Below, in pieces: positions 32,913 through 41,507 of a stretch of 64,000 nt of DNA. Below the pieces are notes generated by a model that made no database searches, was not told the DNA's origin, and saw only the letters and a program-made list of their open reading frames with translations. Every line of letters begins with the position of its first letter. Position 1 is the stretch's first letter. The position numbers were made by a program, and so were the translations under genes. Source of the stretch: Micromonospora sp. RP3T (GTDB lineage Bacteria; Actinomycetota; Actinomycetes; Mycobacteriales; Micromonosporaceae); contig NZ_PYPS01000002.1 of the NCBI RefSeq assembly GCF_003027925.1, forward strand, positions 248,001 through 312,000. Reading direction: 5' to 3'.

Positions 32913-34241
32913 TCAGCGGAGGGTGATCTGGGTGGCGGTGTCGTGCGTCGTCACCGTCAGGGCGAAGTGTGGGTTCAGCATGTCGACCAGGTAGTCGAGG
33001 TCCGCGACGAGCGGCACCGGGAGCAGCGCCCGCTGGTCCACGTCGACGTGGCTGGCGACCAGCTCGATCCGGTCGGCCTTGAGCAGCCCTCGGGTCAGGA
33101 ATGCCGGCAGGTCCTCGGGGAGCAGGCAGCGCCACAGGTCGACGTTGACGATCACGTCCAGCGCGCCGGCCTTGAACTGCTGGAGCACGGTGCCGAGCAG
33201 GTGCGAGTTCGTGTCGCCGGGCGGTACCGCGTGGTCGAACGTGTGCGACCCGGCACCGGCGTCCACGGTGGACACCTCGTGGCCGATCAGCAACGCCCGG
33301 CTGGTGGCCAGCTCCTCCCGGAGCGTGGCGGGCAGCGCGGCCGGCCGGCCCAGCCCGGCCCGGCGGTACGCGTCGATCGCGTCCCGGTAGAGGCGGATGC
33401 GGCCCAGGTGCCGGCCGAACGTGTTGATCGCGTACAGCACCTCGACGTCGTAGCGCAGGTGCTTGCGCAACATGTACTTCATGTTGTCCATCGAGGCGAG
33501 CCCGTTTGTGGTCCGCCGGAAGTGGGGCAGGTGGTACGAGCACGCGTCCACGTCGAGGTGGAACAGCTCGGGCGGCGCGCCGTGCAGGTGGAAGACCCGG
33601 TAGAAGAAGTCGAGGTCCTCGAAGCCCCACTTCACCATGGCCTCGTCGAAGCCGCCGACCCGCCGGAACGACTGGCGGTCGACCGACGCGTTGTGGGTCA
33701 GCCCGAGCACCCAGGGCGCGCTCGGGAAGTCGCGCATCCGCTGCGGGTGGGCGATGTCCTCCAGGCGCGGGTCGCCGCGCTCGGCGTCCAGCATGGCCGG
33801 GACGATCGGCTCGCCGCGACGCAGCGCGTCCGCGCCGGCCCAGTCCAGGTCGTAGCGCTGGCCGAGCAGGACCCCGGGCCGGCCGGCCCGGTCGGCGTGG
33901 AAGTCCCGGTGCCGCTCCAGCAACCCGGGATGCGCCACCGTGTCGGCGTCCAGGAACATCAACGTGTCGGCCCGGGCCCGCGCCGCCGCCGCGTTGCGGT
34001 TGGCGCTGCGCCCCCGGTTGGTGTCGCTGCGCACGCACTCGACGGCCAGCCGGTCGCGGTACCGGTCCACGACCGGACCCAGCGCGACGGTGGAGCCGTC
34101 GTCGCCGACGATCACCTCGAAGTCGTCGCGCGGCAGGGTCTGCCGGGTGAGCGAGTGCAGCGTCGCGTCGAGCGCGGCGCCGTTGTTGTGCGCGGGCACC
34201 ACCACGCTCAGGGCCGGCCGCCGCCCGTTCGCCGTGCTCAA
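32913..34241 (-). CDS. family 2 glycosyltransferase with extra C-terminal domain
   Basis: This 442-residue protein has a GT-A fold in the first 240 residues: LSVVVPAHNNGAALDATL, VGDDGS, FLDADT (the metal-binding DXD) and the later GGFDEAMVKWGFEDLDF, which resembles the galactosyltransferase-type acceptor region. Residues about 300-442 form another domain that I do not recognise. No membrane segment is obvious. It overlaps ACP2 by four bases (ATGA), an unusual partnership that raises the possibility of an ACP-linked substrate; that is inference. Confidence 0.88.
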   Translation of the reverse strand: MSTANGRRPALSVVVPAHNNGAALDATLHSLTRQTLPRDDFEVIVGDDGSTVALGPVVDRYRDRLAVECVRSDTNRGRSANRNAAAARARADTLMFLDADTVAHPGLLERHRDFHADRAGRPGVLLGQRYDLDWAGADALRRGEPIVPAMLDAERGDPRLEDIAHPQRMRDFPSAPWVLGLTHNASVDRQSFRRVGGFDEAMVKWGFEDLDFFYRVFHLHGAPPELFHLDVDACSYHLPHFRRTTNGLASMDNMKYMLRKHLRYDVEVLYAINTFGRHLGRIRLYRDAIDAYRRAGLGRPAALPATLREELATSRALLIGHEVSTVDAGAGSHTFDHAVPPGDTNSHLLGTVLQQFKAGALDVIVNVDLWRCLLPEDLPAFLTRGLLKADRIELVASHVDVDQRALLPVPLVADLDYLVDMLNPHFALTVTTHDTATQITLR

Positions 34242-34519
34242 CGGGGCGTGGAGTTGGCGGTGATGTAGTCCGCCAGGTCGCCGAGGGTGGTCATCCGGTC
34301 CTCGTCCAGATCCTCCACGTCGATCTGGATCTCCAGCTCGTCCTCCAGCTCCAGCAGCAGCTCCAGGGCGAGCGACGAGCTGAGGCCGAGGTCGTCCATC
34401 AGTTGCGTCCGCTCGGTGACCGGGGCGGTCGGCCTGAGCATGCGGCCCAGCAACGCCGTGAGGCTCTCGACCACCTGGTCGCGCAGCGGCGACGTGGTCG
34501 ACGTGTCGTGTTCTAGCAC
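34238..34519 (-). CDS. discrete acyl carrier protein (ACP2), unusual Ser motif
   Basis: This 93-residue protein has the four-helix carrier pattern: LRDQVVESLTALLGRML, then DDLGLSSSLALELLLELEDELEIQID and a C-terminal helix. The normal DSL is replaced by S47-S48-S49. Ser48 aligns with the phosphopantetheine site, but the conserved acidic and hydrophobic neighbours are missing. The GTG start overlaps the end of the PPTase gene by seven bases, and its end overlaps the GT2 start. Fatty-acid use is unlikely in this setting; a cluster-specific starter or sugar-acyl role is more plausible. Confidence 0.85.
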   Translation of the reverse strand: MLEHDTSTTSPLRDQVVESLTALLGRMLRPTAPVTERTQLMDDLGLSSSLALELLLELEDELEIQIDVEDLDEDRMTTLGDLADYITANSTPR

Positions 34520-35238
34520 CGGGGTGCCGGCGGGTCGATCATGCGCTCCAGCATGGACCCATCAGAGCAAAGCACATCGGCGAGTGTCAACGGGTGGAAC
34601 TCGACCACGTACGGCGCGTCACCGGGCGACGCGACCGCCCCCCGGTACCCGGCCGGCGTGACCAGGTCGGCGACCCGGTACGCGCCGGCCGGCTCGACGC
34701 ACGCCACCACGTCGTCGGGGTGGACCGCCACCGCCAGGTTGGGCCAGAGCCGGCCCCCGGCCGCCTTGACCACCGCCTCCTTACGGACCCACAGCCGGGT
34801 GAACCGCCGGGCCCGCTCCCCGGCGTCGGCCCCGGCGGCGACGTGCCGGGCCTCCGCCGGGTGGAAGAACCGCGCGGCCAGCCCGACCGGGTCCCGGCCC
34901 GGCGACAGGTGCTCGATGTCCACCCCGACCGGGCGGTCCCGGCTGATCGCCACCGCGACCAGCGAGCCGGAGTACGACAGGCTGGTGTGCGGCCCGGTCG
35001 ACGTCGGCTTGCCGTGCCGGCCCCGGCGCCAGACGAGCGCTGACGGCGCGACGCCCACCGCGTGCCCGGCCAGGACGCGCAGCGCGCCGTGCGCGACCGT
35101 GAACCGGTCCCGGAGCCAGGGTGTGCCGAGCGCGGCGGCGCGGGCCCGCTCGTCGCGGTCGAGCACCGCCCGGCACCGGGCCAGCTCGTCCGGCGAGCCG
35201 TGGGCGGCGATGACGCAGACGCGTACGCGGTCCGGCAT
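34513..35238 (-). CDS. Sfp-type 4'-phosphopantetheinyl transferase
   Basis: This 241-residue enzyme has the Sfp-family motifs GVDIEHL (Mg-binding Asp/Glu) and LWVRKEAVVKA (WxxKEAxxKA). It also has an N-terminal PLRDRF-like region and GKPTSTGPHTSLSYSGSLVAVA. It converts apo carrier proteins to holo form using CoA, and ACP1 and ACP2 are the obvious clients. I start at the ATG at 35238, because TACGCT lies seven bases upstream and no RBS is seen. The frame is open to a GTG at 35274. Confidence 0.93.
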   Translation of the reverse strand: MPDRVRVCVIAAHGSPDELARCRAVLDRDERARAAALGTPWLRDRFTVAHGALRVLAGHAVGVAPSALVWRRGRHGKPTSTGPHTSLSYSGSLVAVAISRDRPVGVDIEHLSPGRDPVGLAARFFHPAEARHVAAGADAGERARRFTRLWVRKEAVVKAAGGRLWPNLAVAVHPDDVVACVEPAGAYRVADLVTPAGYRGAVASPGDAPYVVEFHPLTLADVLCSDGSMLERMIDPPAPRC

Positions 35239-35303
35239 GGACGGCAGCGTAACGGTCCGTCCGGGCGTTGACACGTGCCGATGCGCGTTGCTCTGATAGC
35301 CCG

Positions 35304-36716
35304 GTGATCGCGCAGACGGCCGAGGTGCGGGTCCCCGTCCCGTTCGCCGGCCCCGGGGCCGGGACCGCGCCGCTGACCTGGGGTCAGAAGGCGATCCTCG
35401 AGGACATGCGGGAGACCGGGTGGACGCACAACGTCAGCGGCGCCCATCCGGTGCCGGCCGGCGTCACCGTCGAGCAGATGGCGGCGGAGCTGGCCGACCT
35501 GCTGGCCCGGCATCCGGCGTTGCGGATGCGGCTCGGCACCGACGACCGGGGCGGGCCGTGCCAGGTGGTGTCCGCCGCCGGGGAGACGGTGCTCGACGTG
35601 GTGGACGTGCCGGACGACGCCGACCCGGCCGACGTGGCGACGTTCGCCTACCAGCTCGGGCACGCCCGCCTGCTGGCCCCCTACGACCTGTACCGCGACT
35701 GGTCGGTGCGGATGGCGGTGGTCCGGCACCGGGGCGCGCCGGTGCACCGGGTGCTGACCTTCGACCACCTGGTGGTGGACGGGACCGCCACGTCGCTGCT
35801 CCTGGCGGACCTCGGACTGGTCGGGCCGGCCGTCCGCCGTGGCCACGATCCGCGCACCGTGCAGATCCTCGACCTCGGGCGGCGGGAGGAGACGCCGCCG
35901 CTGCGGCGGGTCAGCGACCGGGCCGTCCGCCACTGGGCGTCGCACCTGCGGTCCGTCCCGCCGCTGACGTTCGGCCCGCTCCGGCCCGGCGACGGTCGGC
36001 AGGGCCACCGGTACTGGCACGGCCGGTTCAGCTCGCCCGCGGCGTACCTCGCGGTGCGTGCCGTCGCCCGGCGGACCCGGACGGACACCTCGCGCGTCCT
36101 GCTCGCGGTCATCGCGGTGGCGATCGGCCGGGCCACCGGCGTCAGTCCGCTCACCGCGAAGCTGATCGTGGGCAACCGGTTCCGGCCGGGCTTCGCCGAG
36201 GCGATCGCCCCGCTCAGCCAGAACGGCGTGCTGACCGTCGACACCGCCGACACCACAGTGGACGAGGTGGTGTCCCGGGCCCGGCGGGCCTCGATGACCG
36301 CCGGCATGTACGCCTACTACGACCCGACGCAGCTCGCCGAGACGGAGGCCCGGCTGGACGCGGAGCGCGGCTACCCGGCGCGCGTGAGCTGCCGGATCAA
36401 CGACCGGCGGGTGACCACCCGGGCGGCGGCCGACGACCACGCCCGCGACGAGCCGGTGACCGCGGACACGTTCCGCCGCCGGGCCGCCGAGACGTTCCTG
36501 GTCTGGGACGGCCCGCTGGACCACCTTCCCGAGCAGGCGTTCATCACGGTCGAGGACCATCCGGGGACCGTGCACCTCCAGGTGATCTTCGACTTCGCGA
36601 GTTTCACCGAGGCGCAGGCGGAGCGCCTGCTGCGCGGCGTGGAGGAGGTCGCCGTGGAGGCGGCCCTCGACGCGGCGGCGCCGACCCGGGTCACGCCCGG
36701 GTCGGTCGGCGGCTGA
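35304..36716 (+). CDS. free-standing condensation-domain acyltransferase
   Basis: This 470-residue single-domain protein belongs to the NRPS condensation/PapA superfamily. The core HHxxxDG motif reads D154-H155-L-V-V-D-G160: the catalytic second His and the structural Asp are kept, while the first His is Asp. The C-terminal half has the second CoA-acyltransferase-like lobe (LIVGNRFRPGFAEAIAPLSQNGVLTV). Discrete members such as SgcC5 join an acyl-carrier thioester to an alcohol or amine. I infer that it transfers an acyl group from ACP to the terpenoid or sugar. The GTG at 35304 is preferred over upstream in-frame starts. Confidence 0.85.
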   Translation: MIAQTAEVRVPVPFAGPGAGTAPLTWGQKAILEDMRETGWTHNVSGAHPVPAGVTVEQMAAELADLLARHPALRMRLGTDDRGGPCQVVSAAGETVLDVVDVPDDADPADVATFAYQLGHARLLAPYDLYRDWSVRMAVVRHRGAPVHRVLTFDHLVVDGTATSLLLADLGLVGPAVRRGHDPRTVQILDLGRREETPPLRRVSDRAVRHWASHLRSVPPLTFGPLRPGDGRQGHRYWHGRFSSPAAYLAVRAVARRTRTDTSRVLLAVIAVAIGRATGVSPLTAKLIVGNRFRPGFAEAIAPLSQNGVLTVDTADTTVDEVVSRARRASMTAGMYAYYDPTQLAETEARLDAERGYPARVSCRINDRRVTTRAAADDHARDEPVTADTFRRRAAETFLVWDGPLDHLPEQAFITVEDHPGTVHLQVIFDFASFTEAQAERLLRGVEEVAVEAALDAAAPTRVTPGSVGG

Positions 36717-36731
36717 CCGGTCGCGTGGCGC

Positions 36732-37934
36732 TCACCTGTCGTCCCACGTCACCGGCAACGACTCCAGGCTACGAACCACCAGTCCCGGCCGGAACCGCAG
36801 CTCCGACTCGTCGACCGCGAGCCGCAGGCCGGGCAGCCGGCGCAGCAGCGCGCCGAGCGCCTCCTGGAGTTCCATCCGGGCCAGCGCCGCGCCGAGACAG
36901 TGGTGCGGGCCCGCGCCGAACGCCAGGTGCGGGTTGTGCGCACGGGCCAGGTCCAGCGTGTCCGCGTCGGGGAACACCGTGGCGTCCCGGTTGGCCGACG
37001 CGATCGCCGGCATCACCGCCGAGCCGGCCGGCAGGCGTACGCCGCCCAGCTCCACCTCCTCGGTGGTCACCCGAGGCAGCAGCACGCCGTTGTCACCGAG
37101 CTGGATGAAGCGGGACAGCTCCTCGACGGCGCGGGCGACCGCGGCCGGGTCGTCGCCGCGCAGCCCGGCCAGTTGCTCCGGGTGGCGGGCCAGCACCAGC
37201 AGAAACAGGTTGAGCTGGTTGGTGGTGGTCTCGTGCCCGCCCACGAAGATGCCGGCGGTGACGGACACCAGCTCCCGTTCGGTGAGGTCCTCGTGTTCGT
37301 CCCAGGCGGCGATGAGCGCGCTCATCAGGTCGTCGCCGGGCCGGCGCCGGCGTTCGGTGATCATTTCCTGGAACGCGTCCAGCGCCGCCTGCGGGGCCGC
37401 CGGGTCGGCGTCCCAGTCGCCGACCAGCGCGTCGGACCACTCCCGGACCCGCTCCTGGTCACGTTCCGGGATGCCGAACAGCTTGCTGATCACGTAGATC
37501 GGCAGCGGCGCGGAGAGGTGGGTGATCAGATCGGCCGGGCGGCCCGCCGCCTCCATCCGGTCGATCATGCCGGCCACCAGCGTCGCCACCGTCGGGCGCA
37601 GCTCCTCCACCCGGCGCACGGTGAACGCGTGCGACACCGCCCGGCGCATCGTGGTGTGCCGGGGCGGGTCCATGCCGATGAGCGAGTCCTCGGCGAGCGA
37701 GCCGAGTTCGCGGGTCGGCCGGTTCGGCCCGGCCGCGGCGGCCCGGCTGAACCGGTGGTCGGTGAACACCCGGCGGACGTCGGCGTGCCGGGTGGCGAGG
37801 TACGCCGACGCCCCGTCGGGCAGCTCGACGCGGGCCACCGGGCAGGTCTCGCGCAACCGGGTGTAGTCCGGTGACGGGTGGTAGATCGTCGGAGCCGGAG
37901 CGAGCGGGTACGGAACGGGCTGCGGCTGCGTCAT
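36732..37934 (-). CDS. cytochrome P450 (2 of 3), canonical
   Basis: This 400-residue P450 has all standard elements: IFVGGHETTTNQ in the I-helix, a VEELSRF ExxR, and the heme loop AFGAGPHHCLGAALARME. It is a typical secondary-metabolite hydroxylase, and the substrate is unknown. AGGAGTCGCAG precedes the ATG. It follows the GT1 gene by 22 bases on the same strand, so both form a small operon read away from P450 3. Confidence 0.95.
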   Translation of the reverse strand: MTQPQPVPYPLAPAPTIYHPSPDYTRLRETCPVARVELPDGASAYLATRHADVRRVFTDHRFSRAAAAGPNRPTRELGSLAEDSLIGMDPPRHTTMRRAVSHAFTVRRVEELRPTVATLVAGMIDRMEAAGRPADLITHLSAPLPIYVISKLFGIPERDQERVREWSDALVGDWDADPAAPQAALDAFQEMITERRRRPGDDLMSALIAAWDEHEDLTERELVSVTAGIFVGGHETTTNQLNLFLLVLARHPEQLAGLRGDDPAAVARAVEELSRFIQLGDNGVLLPRVTTEEVELGGVRLPAGSAVMPAIASANRDATVFPDADTLDLARAHNPHLAFGAGPHHCLGAALARMELQEALGALLRRLPGLRLAVDESELRFRPGLVVRSLESLPVTWDDR

Positions 37935-37956
37935 CTGCGACTCCTCTGGCGGCTGG

Positions 37957-39150
37957 TCAGGTCCGGTTGCGCCGGGCGAGAGCGGTCAGGACCGGCACCA
38001 CCTCGGCGGGGCTGGGCAGCGCGCGGATCCGGTCCCGCATCGCCGTGGCGGCCGTCCGCGCCGGGCCGTCGCCGATCAGCTCGCCGACGGCGTCGCGCAG
38101 CGTCGCGCCCCCGGCGTGCTCGGGCGCCAACCAGGTGCCGGCACCGGTCGCGGCCAGCCGTTCGCCGTTGAAGTGCTGGTCACTGACCTGCGGCAGGATG
38201 AGCTGCGGCACGCCGTACGTGAGCGCGGTCATGGTGGTGCCGGCGCCGCCCTGCTGGACCAGCGCGGCGCAGGTCGGCAGCACCAGCCGGATCGCCAGCG
38301 GCGCGTCGGCCAGCCGGACGTTCGCCGGCAGCGGGCCCAGGCCGCGCTGCTGCCGGGGTTCGACCACCACGACCACCTCGGCGTCCAGTTCGGCCACGGA
38401 CCGGACCACCCGGGTCAGGTCCAGCCGGTCGTGCAGCCCGACGCCGGCCATCATGGTGCCGGCCGTGACGCAGATCCGCGGCCGGGCCGCCGGCCGGTGC
38501 AGCCAGGGCGGCAGCACTGCCGTGCCGTTGTACGGCACGAAGCGCACCGGCCGCCCCGGGCGGGCGGTCGGCGCCTGGAGCGGCGGCGGCGCCGGGTCGA
38601 GCGTCAGGTCGCCGTGCGGAGAGACGTCGGCGGCGGCGAGCCCGAACCGGGCGGCGAGCGGCCCGAGCACCGACTCCGGGTCCAGCCGGAGCGTCACCGA
38701 GGAGTCCGGCCCCCACAGGTTCAGCACGCCTGGCACGTCCAGCGCGGCGGCGGCCACCGGCGCGGCCAGGTTGAACGGCTCCCAGACCAGGACGTCGGGT
38801 TGCCAGGCCCGTCCGAACGCGACCAGGTCGTCGAGCAGGGCGTCGGCGAACCGGACCACGCCGCCGTCGGCGGTGATCGCCGGTTCCAGCCGGTCCGCCG
38901 GCTGGGCCCCGGGCCGGTCCAGGTCGCCCACCGCGCCGATCCGTCCCGCGAACGCCTCGGCGAAGTCGACGTCCTCGCCCAGCGGCACCGCCGCGAGCCC
39001 GGCCGAGGTGATCGCCGCGACCAGCGAGGGATGGCTGGCCACCCGCACCTCGTGCCCGGCCGCCTGGAGCGCCCAACCGAGCGGGACCAGGCTGTAGAAA
39101 TGCGACCGCCAGCCCCACGTCGACATCAGAATTCGCAAAGGCGCAGTCAA
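37957..39150 (-). CDS. GT1 glycosyltransferase, EryCIII-like
   Basis: This 397-residue GT-B protein resembles macrolide glycosyltransferases: STWGWRSHFYSLVPLGWALQAAGHEV at the N-terminus, LVWEPFNLAAPVAAA, and LPTCAALVQQGGAGTTMTAL with GVPQLILPQVSDQHFNGERL in the donor-binding half. The usual HHGG is QQGG. Related enzymes use activated deoxysugars, but no deoxysugar genes are nearby. The start is uncertain: TTG at 39150 gives MTAPLRIL, while a TTG or ATG a few codons later would also fit the family length. Confidence 0.9.
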   Translation of the reverse strand: MTAPLRILMSTWGWRSHFYSLVPLGWALQAAGHEVRVASHPSLVAAITSAGLAAVPLGEDVDFAEAFAGRIGAVGDLDRPGAQPADRLEPAITADGGVVRFADALLDDLVAFGRAWQPDVLVWEPFNLAAPVAAAALDVPGVLNLWGPDSSVTLRLDPESVLGPLAARFGLAAADVSPHGDLTLDPAPPPLQAPTARPGRPVRFVPYNGTAVLPPWLHRPAARPRICVTAGTMMAGVGLHDRLDLTRVVRSVAELDAEVVVVVEPRQQRGLGPLPANVRLADAPLAIRLVLPTCAALVQQGGAGTTMTALTYGVPQLILPQVSDQHFNGERLAATGAGTWLAPEHAGGATLRDAVGELIGDGPARTAATAMRDRIRALPSPAEVVPVLTALARRNRT

Positions 39151-39235
39151 ATCCGACCAATCCGCACGGGAAACGGCAGCTCCGGACCACAGATGCTAGG
39201 CGATGGACGTCCGTACGCGGAAGGTCGCCGCCACC

Positions 39236-39251
39236 GTCAACAGATATTGAC
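39236..39251. promoter_or_regulatory. GTCAA-N6-TTGAC inverted repeat in a divergent promoter region
   Basis: The repeat lies in the 132-bp gap between the GT1 gene (start 39150, minus) and P450 3 (start 39283, plus). It is well placed to affect both. The right arm TTGAC also reads as a -35 box for the P450. Confidence 0.4.
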
Positions 39252-39282
39252 GCCGGACTAACGTGTGTTGGAGTCTTACCCG

Positions 39283-40476
39283 ATGTCCGACGTGGACCTC
39301 GACGTGGCCGTCAATTCCGGCCCGCGCGCCTATCCGTTCGAGCCGTTCACCGGCGATCTGCCCGCCGAGCTGCTCGACATGGTGGTCAGCGACCCGATCA
39401 GCCGGGTGCGGTTGCCCGACGGCCGGGCCGCGTGGCTGGTGCTCAGCTACGAGCACTGCTGCACGGTGCTGGCCGACCCCCGGTTCTCCCGGCTGCCGCT
39501 GGGCGCGACCGAGGCGTCGGGCGCCACCGGCCCGCGGGAGCTGAACATGGACGGTCCGGCGCACGCGGTGGTACGCCGGGTGGCCAGCCGCGCGTTCACC
39601 GCGCGCCGGATGGACACGTTCCGGCCCCGGGTACGACGGCTGGTGGACGGTCTGGTCGGCGCCATGCTCGCCGGTCCCCGCCCGGCCGACCTGGTGGCCG
39701 GGCTGGTGGCGCCGCTGCCGGTGCACGTGGTGTGCGACGTGCTCGGCGTGCCGGTCGCCGACCGCCCCCGCTTCTACGACTGGATCTCCGGCCTCAACTC
39801 GATCACCGCGTACGGCTCCGCCGGCGCCGCCGACGCGCAGGCGGAGCTGCGGGCCTACCTGGCCGGGCAGCTCGCCGGGAAACGGGCGGCGCCCGGCGAC
39901 GACCTGCTCTCGGCGTGGGTGCGCGGCCAGGACGCGCACGAGCTGGTCGACGCCGAGCTGGTCGAGCTGGCGATGGGGGTGCTGCTCGGCGGCCTGGAGA
40001 TCAACTCCACGAGTGCCGGCCTGCGCGCGTTGTTCCAGCATCCGGAGCAGTTGGCGAAGCTGCGCGCGGCCCCGGAGAAGCTCTCCGCCGCGACCGACGA
40101 GATCCTCCGCTACACGTCGGTGAGCAGCATGTTCCGGGTCCAGGTGGTGCGTGAGGACCTGGTCCTCGGCGGGGTCTCGATGCGCGCCGGGGAGTGCGTG
40201 ATGGCGCTGCCCTGGGCCGGCAACCGCGATCCCCGGCACTTCCGGAACCCGAACGTCTTCGACATCGACCGGACGCCCACCGTGCCGCACCTGACCTTCG
40301 GCTTCGGGCCGCACTTCTGCCTCGGCACGGCGCTGGGCCGGATGCAGGTGGAACTCTCCCTCGGGGTGCTGCTCGACCGGATGCCGGAGCTGGCGCCGGC
40401 GGTGCCGGTGGAGGACATCCCGTGGCGGCACGACCGGATGAACGGCGGCATCGCGTCGTTCCCGGTCACCTGGTGA
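39283..40476 (+). CDS. cytochrome P450 (3 of 3) lacking the I-helix Thr
   Basis: This 397-residue P450 has an intact heme loop (TFGFGPHFCLGTALGR) and ExxR (DEILRYTS). The oxygen-activation segment is G236-G-L-E239-I-N, so the acidic residue is kept but the conserved TT is Ile-Asn. P450s without this Thr can rely on a substrate hydroxyl or catalyse unusual chemistry. The ATG at 39283 has GGAG nine bases upstream and is preferred over the GTG at 39265. It is convergent with the dioxygenase gene. Confidence 0.93.
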   Translation: MSDVDLDVAVNSGPRAYPFEPFTGDLPAELLDMVVSDPISRVRLPDGRAAWLVLSYEHCCTVLADPRFSRLPLGATEASGATGPRELNMDGPAHAVVRRVASRAFTARRMDTFRPRVRRLVDGLVGAMLAGPRPADLVAGLVAPLPVHVVCDVLGVPVADRPRFYDWISGLNSITAYGSAGAADAQAELRAYLAGQLAGKRAAPGDDLLSAWVRGQDAHELVDAELVELAMGVLLGGLEINSTSAGLRALFQHPEQLAKLRAAPEKLSAATDEILRYTSVSSMFRVQVVREDLVLGGVSMRAGECVMALPWAGNRDPRHFRNPNVFDIDRTPTVPHLTFGFGPHFCLGTALGRMQVELSLGVLLDRMPELAPAVPVEDIPWRHDRMNGGIASFPVTW

Positions 40477-40485
40477 GCGACGCGC

Positions 40486-41349
40486 TCAGTAGCTCTCCAC
40501 CGCGTTGACCCGGTCCGGCCAGTAGCGCTCGCCCGGCGCCGGGGCGTAGTGCTCCCACCGGGGCGGGTCACCGGCCGGGTGGTCGCCGAGCACGGTGATG
40601 CGCTGCCCGCGCCGGAGACCGTCGTAGTCGTTGATCGCGTAGTGCTGGGTGACCCGGTTGTCCCACACCGCGACGTCGCCGACCTGCCAGCGGTACCGGC
40701 AGGTGAACTGCGGGCTCTCGGAGAACCGGAACAGGTGCTCCAGCAGCGCGTCGCTCTCGGTGCGGGTCAGTTGCGGGATGTGCGAGGTGAAGAGCCGGTT
40801 GACGTAGAGCGAGCGACGCCCGGTCTCCGGGTGGACGCGCACCACCGGGTGCTCCGCGCGGCTGGTGAACTCGGTGCCGATCCGGATGACGTGGATGGCG
40901 GTGAGCCCGTCGAGCAGGTCGCGCAGCGGTGCGGAGAGCGCCTCGTAGACCCGGCACTGGTTGGTCCACATGGTGTCGCCGCCGACCTCCGGCAGCTCGG
41001 TCAGGTGCAGGATCGACGCGATCGGCGGGCTCTGGTGGAACGTCATGTCGGTGTGCCAGACGTCGACCTTGCCGCCGTCGGTGGAGTCGATGACCACGAT
41101 CTCCGGGTGCCCCTCCAGCCGGGGCAGGTAGGGGTGCAGCTCGACCTCGCCGAAGCGGCGGCCGAACGCGACGTGCGCCTCGGGGGTCAGCCCGGTCTGG
41201 CCGGCCAGGAACACCACCTGGTGCTTCAGCAGGAGGTCGTGGACCAGCGCGAAACCGGCGTCGGTGAGCGTGTTGAGGTCGATGCCGCGGATCCGCGCGC
41301 CCAGGGCTCCGGCGACGAGCCGTACGTCGACGGCGGTGGAAGTGGTCAT
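40486..41349 (-). CDS. TauD/TfdA-family Fe(II)/2-oxoglutarate dioxygenase
   Basis: This 287-residue enzyme has the iron-binding triad His99-x-Asp101 (VWHTDMTF) and His236 (VTQHYAIND), with Arg247/Arg250 (LRRGQRITV) for 2-oxoglutarate. The family hydroxylates unactivated carbons. In the cluster it is a tailoring oxidase, and phenalinolactone-type pathways also contain such an enzyme (recalled, not checked). GGAGGACC precedes the ATG at 41349; the frame is open slightly upstream. Confidence 0.92.
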   Translation of the reverse strand: MTTSTAVDVRLVAGALGARIRGIDLNTLTDAGFALVHDLLLKHQVVFLAGQTGLTPEAHVAFGRRFGEVELHPYLPRLEGHPEIVVIDSTDGGKVDVWHTDMTFHQSPPIASILHLTELPEVGGDTMWTNQCRVYEALSAPLRDLLDGLTAIHVIRIGTEFTSRAEHPVVRVHPETGRRSLYVNRLFTSHIPQLTRTESDALLEHLFRFSESPQFTCRYRWQVGDVAVWDNRVTQHYAINDYDGLRRGQRITVLGDHPAGDPPRWEHYAPAPGERYWPDRVNAVESY

Positions 41350-41396
41350 CGATGGTCCTCCGGTCTGCGCGCGACGGCCCCGTCGCCGCATTCTTC

Positions 41397-41406
41397 CACG
41401 ATCGTG
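41397..41406. promoter_or_regulatory. CACGATCGTG palindrome between dioxygenase and methyltransferase
   Basis: This 10-bp perfect palindrome lies in the 158-bp divergent gap. A TTGACG at 41429-41434 with GATCAT 18 bases later may be the methyltransferase promoter. Confidence 0.35.
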
Positions 41407-41507
41407 AATGTCCTCACCAGCGTCGTCGTTGACGCGCCGGATGCCGGCTTGGGATCATTCGGGGCCGCGGGCCATGATCCGGCCCGTCGGTGGGGGAGAG
41501 GAGAATC

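Noticed and set aside
39283..40476. P450 3 as a heme-less EryCII/DesVIII-type helper of the adjacent EryCIII-like glycosyltransferase
   Set aside because: Such helpers lose the heme cysteine; this protein keeps FGFGPHFCLG.
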